Below are positions 1-7,885 of a stretch of 64,000 nucleotides of DNA, one piece after another. Made by a program: the position numbers and the translations under genes. The notes beneath the pieces are model-generated. The model made no database searches. It was not told where the DNA came from and was given only the letters and a program-made list of their open reading frames with translations. Within the stretch, counting starts at the first letter, position 1. Every line of letters starts with the position of its first letter. Source of the stretch: Pseudoalteromonas luteoviolacea (lineage in GTDB: Bacteria > Pseudomonadota > Gammaproteobacteria > Enterobacterales > Alteromonadaceae); contig NZ_JAGJEH010000009.1 in NCBI RefSeq assembly GCF_018100925.1, positions 1 to 64,000 on the forward strand. Reading direction: 5' to 3'.

Positions 1-138
1 ATCATTGATGACAATATCACCCGAATTATCCCCTGCAATTTGAATCACAGTTGAGTTATCAGTGCGTGCTGTTTGGAATACGCCGCTTAATTTTTTGAAT
101 AGAGATACTATCAACGTTATATCCTTGTATTGCTTTAC
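1..138 (-). pseudogene. 5' end of a second TPR-protein gene, cut by the window edge
   Basis: This is the N-terminal ~46 codons of a gene nearly identical to the TPR gene at 13866-15500. It encodes the same leader and QIAGDN segment, and the rest lies outside the window. In the complete copy the start is GTG; here the same codon (136-138) reads GTA, which is not a normal start. The in-frame upstream TAG is kept in both copies. Unless a downstream TTG is used, this copy may be dead or barely translated. It is the left arm of a direct repeat flanking the whole island. Confidence 0.6.
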
Positions 139-262
139 AATACAACTCTACTCAACTGGATACTAAAAGCAATGCAAACATGAAAGATTTAATGCGGAAA
201 GGTTTCAACTCACTTTGGAATGTCTAAAAGCAAATGTATTTTTGTCCAAATACGAAACGCGC
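1..262. repeat. Left copy of a ~270 bp direct repeat (TPR gene 5' end plus upstream)
   Basis: Positions 1-262 match 15363-15647 with scattered substitutions and one short insertion in the right copy. Homology covers the first TPR codons and the upstream region and stops near 262, exactly where the truncated terminase gene begins. The two copies are in the same orientation about 15.3 kb apart. Confidence 0.85.
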
Positions 263-263
263 G

Positions 264-1904
264 TTACATTAAATCGTAATGGTGGTTGCTTTGTTTCTCG
301 GGCCAGTTTTCTAACTCATCCATAAGTAATCGACTTCGACGGGTATGAAAAAGAATCTGTGAGGGTTCGTTGATCACAAAGGGCTCTAAGCCCTCGATGC
401 GCTCTTCTTGTGGTACGGTTGCCGTGATACCTCTCAGCGGTAGCGCCACGCCCTCGTCTAGTGCATCTTTGATGTAGGTTTGGCGCATAAAATCAAAGGC
501 GTTGTTGTTCTCAAAGCCCCACACCAAACAGTTGTATTCAAGCTGCAGCTTAATCAAATCTTTCAACAGGCGGCTTGGGCCGCGAACTTTTCGGCTTTCA
601 TATTCTAGGTGCAATTGCCCTAACTCTTTGGCCCAAAAACCAACGAGTAAAGCACTGGGGTCGGCGCTGGCTGTTTTGCCCATACTCGGGTCACATGCCC
701 CATACGGTGTCCACAGATTTAAACGGTTAACCCAAGTCTCAAAGCGATAAAAGATCTGCTCTTCGTCAGACTTGGCTATGCCTTGCATCTCGCGGTTAAA
801 TTCACGTTTGTTCGATGCTCGCATCGCCATCAAATCATAGAGAGAACGCACGCTTGGCCAGCTGGTTTTTGCGCCTTTAGACATGCGCTTTTTGTTCTTA
901 ATCCAAAATTTAAAGCTGGGTTTATCTTCAAGGGCGACTGCTCTCCCTTTACCTGCGGCTTGCTTCTCAAACTCTTTGTCTTTATACAGCATGAGCTCAC
1001 GACATTGCTCCCATAGCTCCATGTTTTCAGGGAGCTGTGATATGGCTTTAAAGCGATGCACGATATGGCCTGCGGCGTGCTCAGCTCTTGATATTGGGTC
1101 ATCATTGTTAAGTACGGTATTTACGCCAAGGAATTTAACCCCTTTACCTGGCGGGCCAAGGTATTGCACGGCAGCTTCTAAAAATGCCCAGCGATTGTCC
1201 CTTTCGGTTGCAGATTTGGCCTCTTTATCGGTGATGATGTCATCAGACAAAAGTAACTTTGGACGGCTTGCACCGTGGAATGCGCCTCGAACTGATTGTT
1301 CCGACCCACGGCTTTCAAAGCGCACGCCTTGAGGTGTCGCAAATTCACCTATTTTCCAAAGTGGTGACTTTGCGCAGACTTCAGGAAAGTCCAACATCAG
1401 GTTGCCATTGCTCAATAACTCAGTTTTAACCACTTCTAGTGTCTTGGCGGGCATCTTTGCTTCAGCACCAAACAGAATGACAAAGTCGATGTAAATATTG
1501 GGTTTGGTCATGCCCAGTTCTTCACATACGGCTTCATCCTGTAGCAGTGCCAAAACCGCGATATATACCGGTGCGATTTTTACAGCTAGAGTGGATTTAC
1601 CTTCACCACGGGGGGCAACAAACCAATGCTTCCAGTAGTTGTCGAGGTCAATGGCCTGAGGAAACCAATCCATAAAATACTGCTGGAATTCACTTGGCTT
1701 TTGTCCTTCATCAAGCCACATATGATGGGGGAAATAGGTATAAACAAAGAACTCAAAGTCGCCGCCTAATACGCGTTGTCTTCGCTCTAATATGGCCTCG
1801 GGGCTTGGGTCAATATCACGTTGCTTGGCTTCGATATCAATTCTCAGCGCTGACGTGATTTGCTCTAATTCTTCTAAGAACTCTTTGTTACTGATATCAG
1901 CCAT
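264..1904 (-). CDS. Mu-like phage terminase large subunit, C-terminally truncated
   Basis: This is the DNA-packaging motor and nuclease subunit of a Mu-like phage. The ATPase part shows a Walker A motif (PRGEGKST, residues ~98-105) and a Walker B stretch (LLLSDDI, ~217-223). The RNase H-like nuclease part starts around D405 (GACDPSMGK) and has a second acidic patch near residue 473. The protein ends with HHYD followed by two foreign residues and a stop. In the family this is the point where the last acidic nuclease motif would continue (HxYDGPDAL-type), so the 3' end is missing. The break coincides with the left TPR repeat. It overlaps the next gene by one base, as in a phage packaging operon. 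ATPase activity may survive but the nuclease is probably defective. Confidence 0.88.
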   Translation of the reverse strand: MADISNKEFLEELEQITSALRIDIEAKQRDIDPSPEAILERRQRVLGGDFEFFVYTYFPHHMWLDEGQKPSEFQQYFMDWFPQAIDLDNYWKHWFVAPRGEGKSTLAVKIAPVYIAVLALLQDEAVCEELGMTKPNIYIDFVILFGAEAKMPAKTLEVVKTELLSNGNLMLDFPEVCAKSPLWKIGEFATPQGVRFESRGSEQSVRGAFHGASRPKLLLSDDIITDKEAKSATERDNRWAFLEAAVQYLGPPGKGVKFLGVNTVLNNDDPISRAEHAAGHIVHRFKAISQLPENMELWEQCRELMLYKDKEFEKQAAGKGRAVALEDKPSFKFWIKNKKRMSKGAKTSWPSVRSLYDLMAMRASNKREFNREMQGIAKSDEEQIFYRFETWVNRLNLWTPYGACDPSMGKTASADPSALLVGFWAKELGQLHLEYESRKVRGPSRLLKDLIKLQLEYNCLVWGFENNNAFDFMRQTYIKDALDEGVALPLRGITATVPQEERIEGLEPFVINEPSQILFHTRRSRLLMDELENWPEKQSNHHYDLM

Positions 1905-2404
1905 TAGTCATCCAGCATGCTGCTTAATTGAGGGCCGAAGGCGGTTAGAATCTCTACTAACTGCGGTGCATAGTCAGGGTGATATTTAGATACAAAGGCC
2001 GCTAGTTTTTTCATGACATCAGCGGCAATGGCACGCTTTTCAATGGACTTATTACCGCCACTGAGCTTCATGATTTTTGTGTACATATCGCTAAGTTGAT
2101 TGAGTACTTTGATACGACCATCAATAGATAGCCCTTCGTCTTGTTTGATGAGCTCAAAGGCCGCATTGGTCTGTATGGTAAATTCTTCTATAAAGTCTTG
2201 GGTAAATTCACCTGCCGGGCCAGTCGCTTTGCGTGCGGCTGCCCGGGCTAAATCCCAATCATCGCCGGTCGCTTTGGCTTCGCTTTTCCAGCGCCTCGCT
2301 GTGCTGTCTGCGACTGTGTGTTTAATAGCAGCTACAGACAGTGCCAAAAGCTCAATCACATAGCTGTGCCGCACCGCGTTCTTTTTATCTTCCGGGTGTG
2401 CCAT
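1904..2404 (-). CDS. DUF1804 protein (Mu-like phage, probable small-terminase role)
   Basis: The 166-residue protein begins MAHPEDKKNAVRHSYV and carries the STARRWKSEAKATGDDWD segment typical of DUF1804 proteins, which lie directly before the large terminase in Mu/B3-like phages. The N-terminal part reads as a helix-turn-helix DNA-binding region and the remainder is helical. Its role as packaging initiator or small terminase is inferred from position and HTH content; the family is not biochemically defined as far as I know. It overlaps by one base with both neighbours, so translation is probably coupled. Confidence 0.8.
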   Translation of the reverse strand: MAHPEDKKNAVRHSYVIELLALSVAAIKHTVADSTARRWKSEAKATGDDWDLARAAARKATGPAGEFTQDFIEEFTIQTNAAFELIKQDEGLSIDGRIKVLNQLSDMYTKIMKLSGGNKSIEKRAIAADVMKKLAAFVSKYHPDYAPQLVEILTAFGPQLSSMLDD

Positions 2405-2655
2405 TAAGCGCCTCCACCCAGTTTTAGCACTTCAGCAGCCATAGCTACAATGAGTCCCGCGCCACCACCCAAAGTCGCGATTTTAATTCGGTTATGTGTG
2501 ACCTTTTCTTCAACCTTTTCGACACGCACTTCAATGCTATCGACGCGCTTTGTCAGGTCGGTTTTGATATCTGTCACTTCTTTTAAAATCGCAGCTTGGG
2601 TCGCTTGAATTTGACCTATGGACTGAAACAACTGATTCTCTTGTTCAGGCGTCAT
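2404..2655 (-). CDS. Small coiled-coil membrane protein, holin/XhlA-like
   Basis: This 83-residue protein has a long polar coiled coil (roughly residues 10-57, heptad-like IKTDLTKRVDSIEVRVEKVEEKV) followed by a single C-terminal membrane segment (about 60-78, GGGAGLIVAMAAEVLKLGGG). That layout matches XhlA-type holin accessory proteins. Its place between lysozyme and the packaging genes, overlapping lysozyme by 11 bases, supports a role in lysis. The holin call is inferred from layout and context, not from a diagnostic motif. Confidence 0.6.
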   Translation of the reverse strand: MTPEQENQLFQSIGQIQATQAAILKEVTDIKTDLTKRVDSIEVRVEKVEEKVTHNRIKIATLGGGAGLIVAMAAEVLKLGGGA

Positions 2656-3061
2656 ACCATTCCCCCGTCTTCATCTGCTCAGCCAACTGGTCTGCGCGTT
2701 CACCAACTTGCACAGCCCAGCGGCTATCAAACATTTCAATTGCAGCGGTATCCCAATGTCCTCGCTCTACGGCGGCTAGTGTCTTCTTGAAGTTGAGCAG
2801 TCCATGAATACCGAGGTTAAAGGCCATATTGATGAGTACGGCTTTGCGGGCGGGGTTACATTTTGAGGTATCGATATGCTTTTCAACTTGGTCAGTAAAA
2901 TAAGCGATGTCGTTGTTGAGTAAATATTGGATCTCGTCGTCAGTCAGGCCTCTTTGCTCAAGGTTCCTGCCAACGCCTATCGATTGGTAGCCACCAGGGC
3001 AAACATACACTTTATGCTCGCAACCTTCATGGCCAATCAGTTGTTGTTTTAGTTTTTCCAT
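2645..3061 (-). CDS. Phage endolysin, T4-type lysozyme (GH24)
   Basis: This muramidase of 138 residues would cut peptidoglycan during phage lysis. The catalytic Glu lies in GHEG (E12) and the fold signature GGYQSIGVG follows. Aligned with T4 lysozyme, the position of D20 is Cys and T26 is Ser. The T4 D20C variant is reported to retain activity, so this need not be dead. There is no signal peptide, so release would need a holin; the neighbouring small membrane protein is the candidate. A conserved promoter-like element lies 63 bases upstream of the start. The 5' end of this gene is duplicated twice more in the window. Confidence 0.88.
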   Translation of the reverse strand: MEKLKQQLIGHEGCEHKVYVCPGGYQSIGVGRNLEQRGLTDDEIQYLLNNDIAYFTDQVEKHIDTSKCNPARKAVLINMAFNLGIHGLLNFKKTLAAVERGHWDTAAIEMFDSRWAVQVGERADQLAEQMKTGEWYDA

Positions 3062-3099
3062 GCCATTTCCACATGTGGTTAATCACATGGCTAGTCTGG

Positions 3100-3137
3100 C
3101 AAATTAGGAGTGGGAAATTAGGTGTAAAATGTTTTAC
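3100..3137 (-). promoter_or_regulatory. Conserved late-promoter element upstream of lysozyme
   Basis: The 14 bp palindrome GTAAAATGTTTTAC (3124-3137) lies 63 bases before the lysozyme ATG. Read toward the gene it continues CCTAATTT, three pyrimidines, then ACTCCT. The same arrangement, at exactly the same distance, precedes the phage protease gene at 9479. I infer an activator-bound promoter; a Mor/C-type activator is the obvious candidate. Confidence 0.6.
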
Positions 3138-3264
3138 GGTGCTTCATTATCGAAGCGATATATTAGGCTAAATCAAAACTTAGTTTTGTTCAATCACTTC
3201 ATTTTCAGTTCAGGAGGCTCTAATTAATGTACCGTTGGCTTTTAACTAGGAGTAACAGGTACTC

Positions 3265-3669
3265 ATGAAAGTACTACTGATAGGATTCTTTATATTTATT
3301 TTTTGGTTTTTATTTTCGATTATTTACTCAGGAAGGTGTGCCCACCATACATCAGCTGTGTACAAGACCTCTCTAGATATTACAATTTTATCTGAGGCGG
3401 TTAAGTTATACAGGCTTGAAAATAACTCGCTACCAAAATCTCTCCAAGACCTTGCGCCAAAGTACGCTTCAGAAATACCAATTGATGTCTGGGATCAAGA
3501 CTACATTTATGAATCCACTTCTGATGACTACAAAATATCTTCACTTGGGTCAGACGCTGTTAAAGGTGGAATAGGTGCATCTACAGATATCCATTCAGAT
3601 ATGACAGAGGAAGAACTTGAAAAAATAGTAGAGAGTATAGACAGACCAATTTGGGGCTGTAATGATTAA
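3265..3669 (+). CDS. Membrane-anchored GspG-like (type II pseudopilin C-domain) protein, copy 1
   Basis: This protein of 134 residues has one N-terminal membrane segment (residues 3-21) and then a domain like the C-terminal part of GspG pseudopilins: a helix (ITILSEAVKLYRLENNSLP), a DVWDQDYIY strand and an SLGSDAVKGG turn. The usual prepilin peptidase motif (G followed by FTLLE) is missing, so it is unlikely to be a processed pseudopilin. A start at 3265 fits the AGGAGT-type sequence just upstream. A second copy is at 10202. Function is unknown; it may be phage or cassette cargo. Confidence 0.7.
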   Translation: MKVLLIGFFIFIFWFLFSIIYSGRCAHHTSAVYKTSLDITILSEAVKLYRLENNSLPKSLQDLAPKYASEIPIDVWDQDYIYESTSDDYKISSLGSDAVKGGIGASTDIHSDMTEEELEKIVESIDRPIWGCND

Positions 3670-3769
3670 CTTGTTACGGTGAATTGTGCAGGGAAATTAG
3701 GTGTCTTTATTTTTTTAATCCTTTATCGTACTTTAAATCGGTAAAACACCAACAAAGGACATATTTTAA

Positions 3770-4267
3770 ATGAGGTTTAAAATGCTTAGATTAGTTAGCT
3801 TTTTTCTACTATTTTCATGCAGTTTAAGTGCTAAGGAATCGAAGCTGATAGGTTCGGGCTCTAGCTCATATCATGTACAGCACTATATTGCCAGCCCGAT
3901 TAGTTTAAATGATCTACTTTTAAATGAAAGTGAAGGTGGTTTGCATAGTGTACGACTATTGTGTTGTTTCGGTGAGGAGAGTTTTATTGGTGAAGTGGTT
4001 AAGTATTATGAAGATCACATTCCCAGTGAACTAGAAGTAGCATTAAAATCCTCAGGTAATTTGCACAACCCAGCTCTATCCCCCTTAAAAGAACACTTCA
4101 AAAATGCAATTAGGTCTACTTCAGAGTACCGTCTAATAGATAAAGCCTTAAAACAATACAAATATGAAATAAAGTCGATATGGTTTGAGAAGTTTACTTT
4201 TCGCAAGGGCGAACTGTATGCAGATATTAACTTTGAAATTTTATATGTCGACAGTAAGGAAGATTAA
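3770..4267 (+). CDS. Exported protein of unknown function
   Basis: The 165-residue product starts with a signal peptide (about residues 1-21, hydrophobic LRLVSFFLLFSCSLSA). AAAGGAC lies a suitable distance before the ATG. The mature part has no motif I recognise; it contains a CC pair near residue 64 and ends acidic. The next gene begins inside or just beyond its stop, suggesting a two-gene cassette. Not identified. Confidence 0.6.
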   Translation: MRFKMLRLVSFFLLFSCSLSAKESKLIGSGSSSYHVQHYIASPISLNDLLLNESEGGLHSVRLLCCFGEESFIGEVVKYYEDHIPSELEVALKSSGNLHNPALSPLKEHFKNAIRSTSEYRLIDKALKQYKYEIKSIWFEKFTFRKGELYADINFEILYVDSKED

Positions 4268-4271
4268 ACTT

Positions 4272-4607
4272 GTGATCAACTTAAGCCGCGACTACCCCGT
4301 GCTACCACTGATTATTTTGCTAAGTATCGTATTCGTAATTAGCTTTTCAGAATTTTGGGCCATTGCCATAATTCAAAGCCCTGAAGTTTTAAAAAACTAT
4401 AATTTTGGTTCAGAAGCGATGGTATATTATGGAGGTGAAAAATATCGTTCAGCTTCTACCTATTCTGAACATCATCTCGCACTTGCTTTGATTACTCTAT
4501 CGTGTATTGCAGCAATAGTGGGTGTAATGGAAAAGTGTAATTCTCACAAAGTATTCAAGTCTTACTTATTGGTAGCTGTATTTTCAGCTATTTGGTTATT
4601 GGTATGA
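4272..4607 (+). CDS. Small multi-pass membrane protein
   Basis: I chose the GTG at 4272 because AAGGAAG lies about nine bases upstream; an ATG at 4245 in the same frame lacks a ribosome site and overlaps the previous gene. The product of ~111 residues has three hydrophobic segments (LPLIILLSIVFVISF; LALALITLSCIAAIV; SYLLVAVFSAIWLLV). Function is not recognised. It starts five bases after the exported protein's stop, so the two are likely co-translated. It is followed at once by a mor gene fragment. Confidence 0.5.
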   Translation: MINLSRDYPVLPLIILLSIVFVISFSEFWAIAIIQSPEVLKNYNFGSEAMVYYGGEKYRSASTYSEHHLALALITLSCIAAIVGVMEKCNSHKVFKSYLLVAVFSAIWLLV

Positions 4608-4611
4608 TAAC

Positions 4612-4856
4612 AATGAAACCAGCCCCCACACCTAACAACGAAGGCTGATCACAAACCTACAACGTCAACTCCATTTGCTTATGCGCATCGCCAACTAATA
4701 TCGGTGCGCCGTTCGCTTCGGAGGTCACTATTATGTTGATCATTTGTCTGGTCAACTTATAGCGGCGAACCAAATCTTGGACAGAAGCGCCCTGCTTAAA
4801 TTCCTCTCTCAATTTAATGTTCCGCAGCTGAATCATTATTTTGTCTAGCTTTGGGA
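4612..4856 (-). pseudogene. mor-like activator gene, 3' fragment (copy 1)
   Basis: This matches the last ~60 codons of the complete mor-like gene at 6109-6525, including the helix-turn-helix part and stop, with a few substitutions. The first ~80 codons are absent; homology ends near 4856, where a second repeat family begins. The outer 3' boundary (AAACCAGCCCC) is the same in all four mor copies. Confidence 0.75.
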
Positions 4857-4965
4857 AATGGTGATATGTAGCAACATGTTATTATTTATGTTAAAACTGG
4901 ACCAATCAGATAAACGACCCAGCTAGTGTAGAAAAACGACCAATTGGGTCGATATTAAATTGTTG
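4857..4965. repeat. Pre-cassette repeat, copy 1 (possible attI-like end)
   Basis: This sequence is shared with 10954-11045: a stretch starting AATGGTGATAT, then CATGTTATTATTTATG, a CGACC...GGTCG dyad and ATATTAAATTGTT. The left copy has ~27 extra bases inside the dyad. Homology stops immediately after GTTGTG (GTTATG in the other copy), and a different small gene follows in each case. That pattern suggests site-specific joining at GTT, as in integron recombination. Confidence 0.6.
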
Positions 4966-4983
4966 TGCTCTTCGGGAATTCGG

Positions 4984-5415
4984 ATGAAATATTTAAAAGG
5001 GTTTTTTCTACTTGTTATTATTAATCTTGCTTACGCAGGTGAGCTAGATGAAAACAACGGACCATCGGAATATTATCATCAGAAGCTTCATGCGGCTGAA
5101 GAAGCTTATCTAGTTCGATATGAGCGAGTTAATTACACACCCAGTGTAAGTAATGGTATTTATCATTCTAAAGATAAGCTAGAAATATCGGCAGTCATTG
5201 AACTGGTTTTCAAAGGACAGAAGGCAAAAAATGAAAAAATTCAGTTTTATCGGATTTATGACTCAGATGCCAGTAAAAACTTACCAGCTAAAGGTCAACG
5301 GTTTATAGTGTTTTTTGATAAATTCAATGGAAAATCATCAATAAACCCACAGGATCCAGCTTCGGTATGGGTTCACTCAAAAAAGATAATTAAGTTCCTA
5401 AGTGAACATAAATAG
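4984..5415 (+). CDS. Exported protein of unknown function, integron-cassette gene
   Basis: The product starting MKYLKGFFLLVIINLAYAG has a clear signal peptide cut after AYA (about residue 18). I chose this ATG over an upstream one because it gives a proper signal peptide. The mature part of ~125 residues has no motif I know. An attC-type site begins ten bases after the stop, so gene plus site form a classic one-gene cassette. Cassette genes are often expressed from outside promoters; none is evident here. Confidence 0.65.
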   Translation: MKYLKGFFLLVIINLAYAGELDENNGPSEYYHQKLHAAEEAYLVRYERVNYTPSVSNGIYHSKDKLEISAVIELVFKGQKAKNEKIQFYRIYDSDASKNLPAKGQRFIVFFDKFNGKSSINPQDPASVWVHSKKIIKFLSEHK

Positions 5416-5424
5416 AATAAGAAC

Positions 5425-5525
5425 ATAACAAGTACCTAAACCAAGGGACGCAAAACAGCAGGCTTGCGCTCCTTCGTCGCTAATTTTAGCCTGCTATTTT
5501 GCGCCGGCTAGGCAAGCGTTATATG
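5425..5525 (+). other. attC-type recombination site 1
   Basis: Outer arms are ATAACAAG...CCTAAACC on the left and GGCTAGG..GCGTTATATGC on the right. They pair as R''/L'' and L'/R' with the usual unpaired base. The inner stem pairs ACGCAAAACAGCAGGCT (5448-5464) with AGCCTGCTATTTTGCG (5488-5503), one mismatch. This is the best preserved attC in the window. It separates two unrelated single-gene units. Confidence 0.8.
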
Positions 5526-5541
5526 CTTTTTAAGGGCTAGG

Positions 5542-5904
5542 ATGATAAACAAAAGTTCCGTGGTTGCTTTCTTGTCTACAATGATTGTTAGCTTATCTGT
5601 AAATGCTAAACAGGTTGAGCAAGAAATGCAGTTAAAAAGGTCAAGCGAAAATAAAAATGAGTTTATATTTAGTTGCGGTGCTCCTGGCCTGTGTAAAGCT
5701 TGCTTCGAATTTGACGACGATTCCTCTAAGTTGCTATCTGAACTCACGGATACAAAAGTTAAAACTACAATTGATGTAAGTTACACTTTTGGGTTTGCAT
5801 CAGGGGCAATGCTAACGCACGTAAATGGAAATAAAGTAAAAATTGTTAAGCCCGTTTGTATTTCCAAATATTGTGACGTTGCCTTATTGTGTAAAAAAAC
5901 ATGA
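5542..5904 (+). CDS. Exported small protein of unknown function, integron-cassette gene
   Basis: This product of 120 residues has a signal peptide (hydrophobic VVAFLSTMIVSLSVNA, cut near residue 22). The ATG follows AAGGGCTAGG directly after attC site 1, the normal position for a cassette gene. The mature part holds six cysteines (CGAPGLCKAC, then three near the end), suggesting disulphides and fitting a periplasmic location. It resembles no family I can name. A damaged attC follows. Confidence 0.65.
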   Translation: MINKSSVVAFLSTMIVSLSVNAKQVEQEMQLKRSSENKNEFIFSCGAPGLCKACFEFDDDSSKLLSELTDTKVKTTIDVSYTFGFASGAMLTHVNGNKVKIVKPVCISKYCDVALLCKKT

Positions 5905-5945
5905 CAATCGCATCAAGTGCGGACGTAAATAACTACCGTTTCTGG
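5903..5945 (+). other. Remnant of an attC site
   Basis: GACAATCGCATCAAGTGCGGACG right after the cassette gene's stop region resembles the left half of attC site 3 (11711-11732). No matching right half follows. Instead, sequence shared with the area next to mor copy 3 begins (CACAGCTGCCCTTCATCT against CACAGCTGTCCTTCATCT). Confidence 0.4.
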
Positions 5946-6108
5946 TACACAGCTGCCCTTCATCTCTAACGCGTTTATGTCCAAAATGAGTTAGAGCGGG
6001 AGTTTGCTTTCGAACATTTTTATCTACGCGAAAATAAGATCTGATAGGCCATATTCAAGAATCAATAAAACCAGCCCCCACACCTAACAACGAAGGCTGA
6101 TCACAAAC

Positions 6109-6525
6109 CTACAACTTCAACTCCATTTGCTTATGCGCATCGCCTACTAATATCGGTGCACCATTGGCTTCGGAGGTCACTATTAAGTTGATCATTTGTC
6201 TGGTCAACTTATAGCGGCGAACCAAATCTTGGACTGAAGCGCCCTGCTTAAATTCCTCTCTCAATTTAATGTTCCGCAGCTGAATCATTATTTTATCTAG
6301 CTTTGGGATTTGGTAAGTACTGCCAGCATGATTACTAAGCGCCCTTGCCATATCCACGCTAAACCGCTTACAAAATTCGTGATTAGGCGTTGGTTTGTCG
6401 GGAATAAAAAACAAGTTGCCCTGCTCTTCACTTAAGGCGTTTACTGCGTCATCCAGCCCCATAATTTCCACAAACAACCGCAAACCATGTGGTAGCAAAG
6501 ATGCATCCAATTCATCCTCAGCCAT
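6109..6525 (-). CDS. Mor-type phage middle-operon transcription activator (intact copy 2)
   Basis: This 138-residue protein has the Mor/C architecture: an N-terminal dimerisation part (LFVEIMGLDDAVNALSEEQGNLFFIPDK) and a C-terminal helix-turn-helix (LREEFKQGASVQDLVRRYKLTRQMINLIV, ~90-118). In Mu, Mor activates the middle promoter and C the late promoters. This is the only undamaged mor copy of four here. Its ATG overlaps the end of an upstream, IS-truncated gene by eight bases. A plausible target is the GTAAAA-palindrome element at the lysozyme and protease genes; that link is inference. Confidence 0.8.
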   Translation of the reverse strand: MAEDELDASLLPHGLRLFVEIMGLDDAVNALSEEQGNLFFIPDKPTPNHEFCKRFSVDMARALSNHAGSTYQIPKLDKIMIQLRNIKLREEFKQGASVQDLVRRYKLTRQMINLIVTSEANGAPILVGDAHKQMELKL

Positions 6526-6737
6526 CGTCTAATTCCTCTAAAAGTTGCTCAATGCTGAACTCATTTGATGCGGCCTGCATTTCTCTTGTTTCATCCCATT
6601 TAGTCCTAAGCTTGCCAATACGCTTAATACTTGGCGGTAAGTTGTCGTACTCGGCCTCTTCATATAGCGGTCTGTCGGGGTTGATCACGATAGATTCACC
6701 TCTAGGCATGATTCGTCTCCTTACGATGTAGCCATTG
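6518..6737 (-). pseudogene. Gene upstream of mor, 5' end removed by the IS3 element
   Basis: An open frame of ~72 codons ending in FSIEQLLEELDDG runs into the IS left end at 6738. Beyond that point the frame reads through the IS, which is not real coding. In Mu-like phages the gene before mor is often gemA/gp16, but I do not recognise this C-terminus. The missing 5' part is not found on the other side of the IS. Confidence 0.55.
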
Positions 6738-6806
6738 TGTAACTCCCCCATAAACTGAAACAGTTCATAAGTAGAATTTCTCTTAATATAAGAAGGAAAT
6801 TTTACG

Positions 6807-7073
6807 ATGCGAAAAAGTAAGTTCACCGAAACACAGATAGTCAGCATGATCAAAGAAGCTGAATCAGGTGTGCCTGTACCGGAAATATGCCGTAAACATG
6901 GCGTTGGTCAAAGTACATTTTATAAGTGGCGTTCTAAATATGGCGGGATGGAAGCTTCTGATGTGAAACGTTTAAAAGAGCTTGAAGATGAAAATCGCAA
7001 GCTAAAAGATATGTTTGCGACTCTCAGTTTAAAACACTCAATGCTCGAGGAAATCATCTCAAAAAAGCTGTGA
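6807..7073 (+). CDS. IS3-family transposase OrfA
   Basis: OrfA has 88 residues, with a helix-turn-helix (FTETQIVSMIKEAESGVPVPEICRKHGVGQSTFYKWRSKYGG) and a C-terminal leucine-zipper-like helix (VKRLKELEDENRKLKDMFATLSLKHSMLEEI). It binds the inverted repeats and, fused to OrfB by -1 frameshifting, makes the active transposase. The slippery A-AAA-AAG lies just before its TGA in the right phase for a -1 shift into orfB. Confidence 0.92.
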   Translation: MRKSKFTETQIVSMIKEAESGVPVPEICRKHGVGQSTFYKWRSKYGGMEASDVKRLKELEDENRKLKDMFATLSLKHSMLEEIISKKL

Positions 7074-7885
7074 AAACAAGCAGACGCAGAGCTTGGGTCG
7101 AACACTTACGAGCGCGGTTTGAGGTTAGCGTAGCATTTGCTTATGACGTAGCGGGTTTAGGTCGAAGCGTTTATTACTATAAATGTAAGCGACCATCAGA
7201 TGATGATGTGATTGATGCTTTGTTAGCGCTTGTTGAGCGGCACCCTAGGTGGGGCATGCCAAAACTGTTTAAACGACATAGGCATCAAGGCAAAGTATGG
7301 AATAAAAAGCGCGTTGAGCGAGTGTATAACATGCTTAAACTTAACCTTAGACGAAAAGGAAAGCGCCGTGTACCAACACGTACACCGGAGCCATTAAGCG
7401 CACCGAGCAAACACAATGACTCGTGGTCGATGGATTTTATGAGCGATGCGCTCAACTATGGACTTCGCTTTAGAACACTGAATATACTGGATGATTACAA
7501 CCGCCAAGCGTTAGCGATTGAGGTCGATACAAGCCTCACGGCTGAACGCGTTATTCGAGTGTTGGAACGGGTCATTGCATGGCGCGGAAAACCGAAACAA
7601 ATTCGAGTGGATAATGGTCCTGAATTTACATCGAGCGTTTTGGAAAATTGGGCTGCTGAAAAGTGCATAAAACTTGAGTTTATTAAACCTGGTAGTCCAT
7701 ATCAGAACGGTTTTGTTGAGCGATTTAATCGCAGCTATCGAGAAGAAGTATTGGATTTATATCTGTTTGAATCACTTCAGCAAGTTCGTGACATTACAGA
7801 TGAATGGTTAGATATTTATAATTATGAACGGCCTCACGATGCACTAGGAGATCAAACTACAATGAGCTATCTTAAGGCAGCATAA
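7070..7885 (+). CDS. IS3-family transposase OrfB (DDE integrase core)
   Basis: OrfB has 271 residues and an rve-type catalytic core: D in WSMDFMSD, D in RVDNGPEF, and E in NGFVERFNRSYREEVLD, with the K/R spacing of the IS3 DDE triad. An HTH_21-like segment precedes it (HPRWGMPKLFKRHR). The nominal start is a GTG overlapping orfA by four bases, but the main product is expected to be the OrfAB fusion. The frame is full length with no stop, so the element could be active. Confidence 0.92.
   Translation: MKTSRRRAWVEHLRARFEVSVAFAYDVAGLGRSVYYYKCKRPSDDDVIDALLALVERHPRWGMPKLFKRHRHQGKVWNKKRVERVYNMLKLNLRRKGKRRVPTRTPEPLSAPSKHNDSWSMDFMSDALNYGLRFRTLNILDDYNRQALAIEVDTSLTAERVIRVLERVIAWRGKPKQIRVDNGPEFTSSVLENWAAEKCIKLEFIKPGSPYQNGFVERFNRSYREEVLDLYLFESLQQVRDITDEWLDIYNYERPHDALGDQTTMSYLKAA

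Larger units (their letters stand above)
2975..3669. repeat. Repeat block, copy A (lysozyme 5' end + intergenic + gspG-like gene)
   Basis: About 690 bases here recur at 9921-10604 (copy B, nearly complete), and the first ~200 recur at 10627-10840 (copy C). The block spans the lysozyme start, the GTAAAA-palindrome promoter region and the whole GspG-like gene. All copies are in the same orientation. Confidence 0.85.

Noticed and set aside
883..1332. 149-codon plus-strand frame opposite terminase
   Set aside because: It is antisense to a strongly conserved coding sequence; composition is not protein-like.
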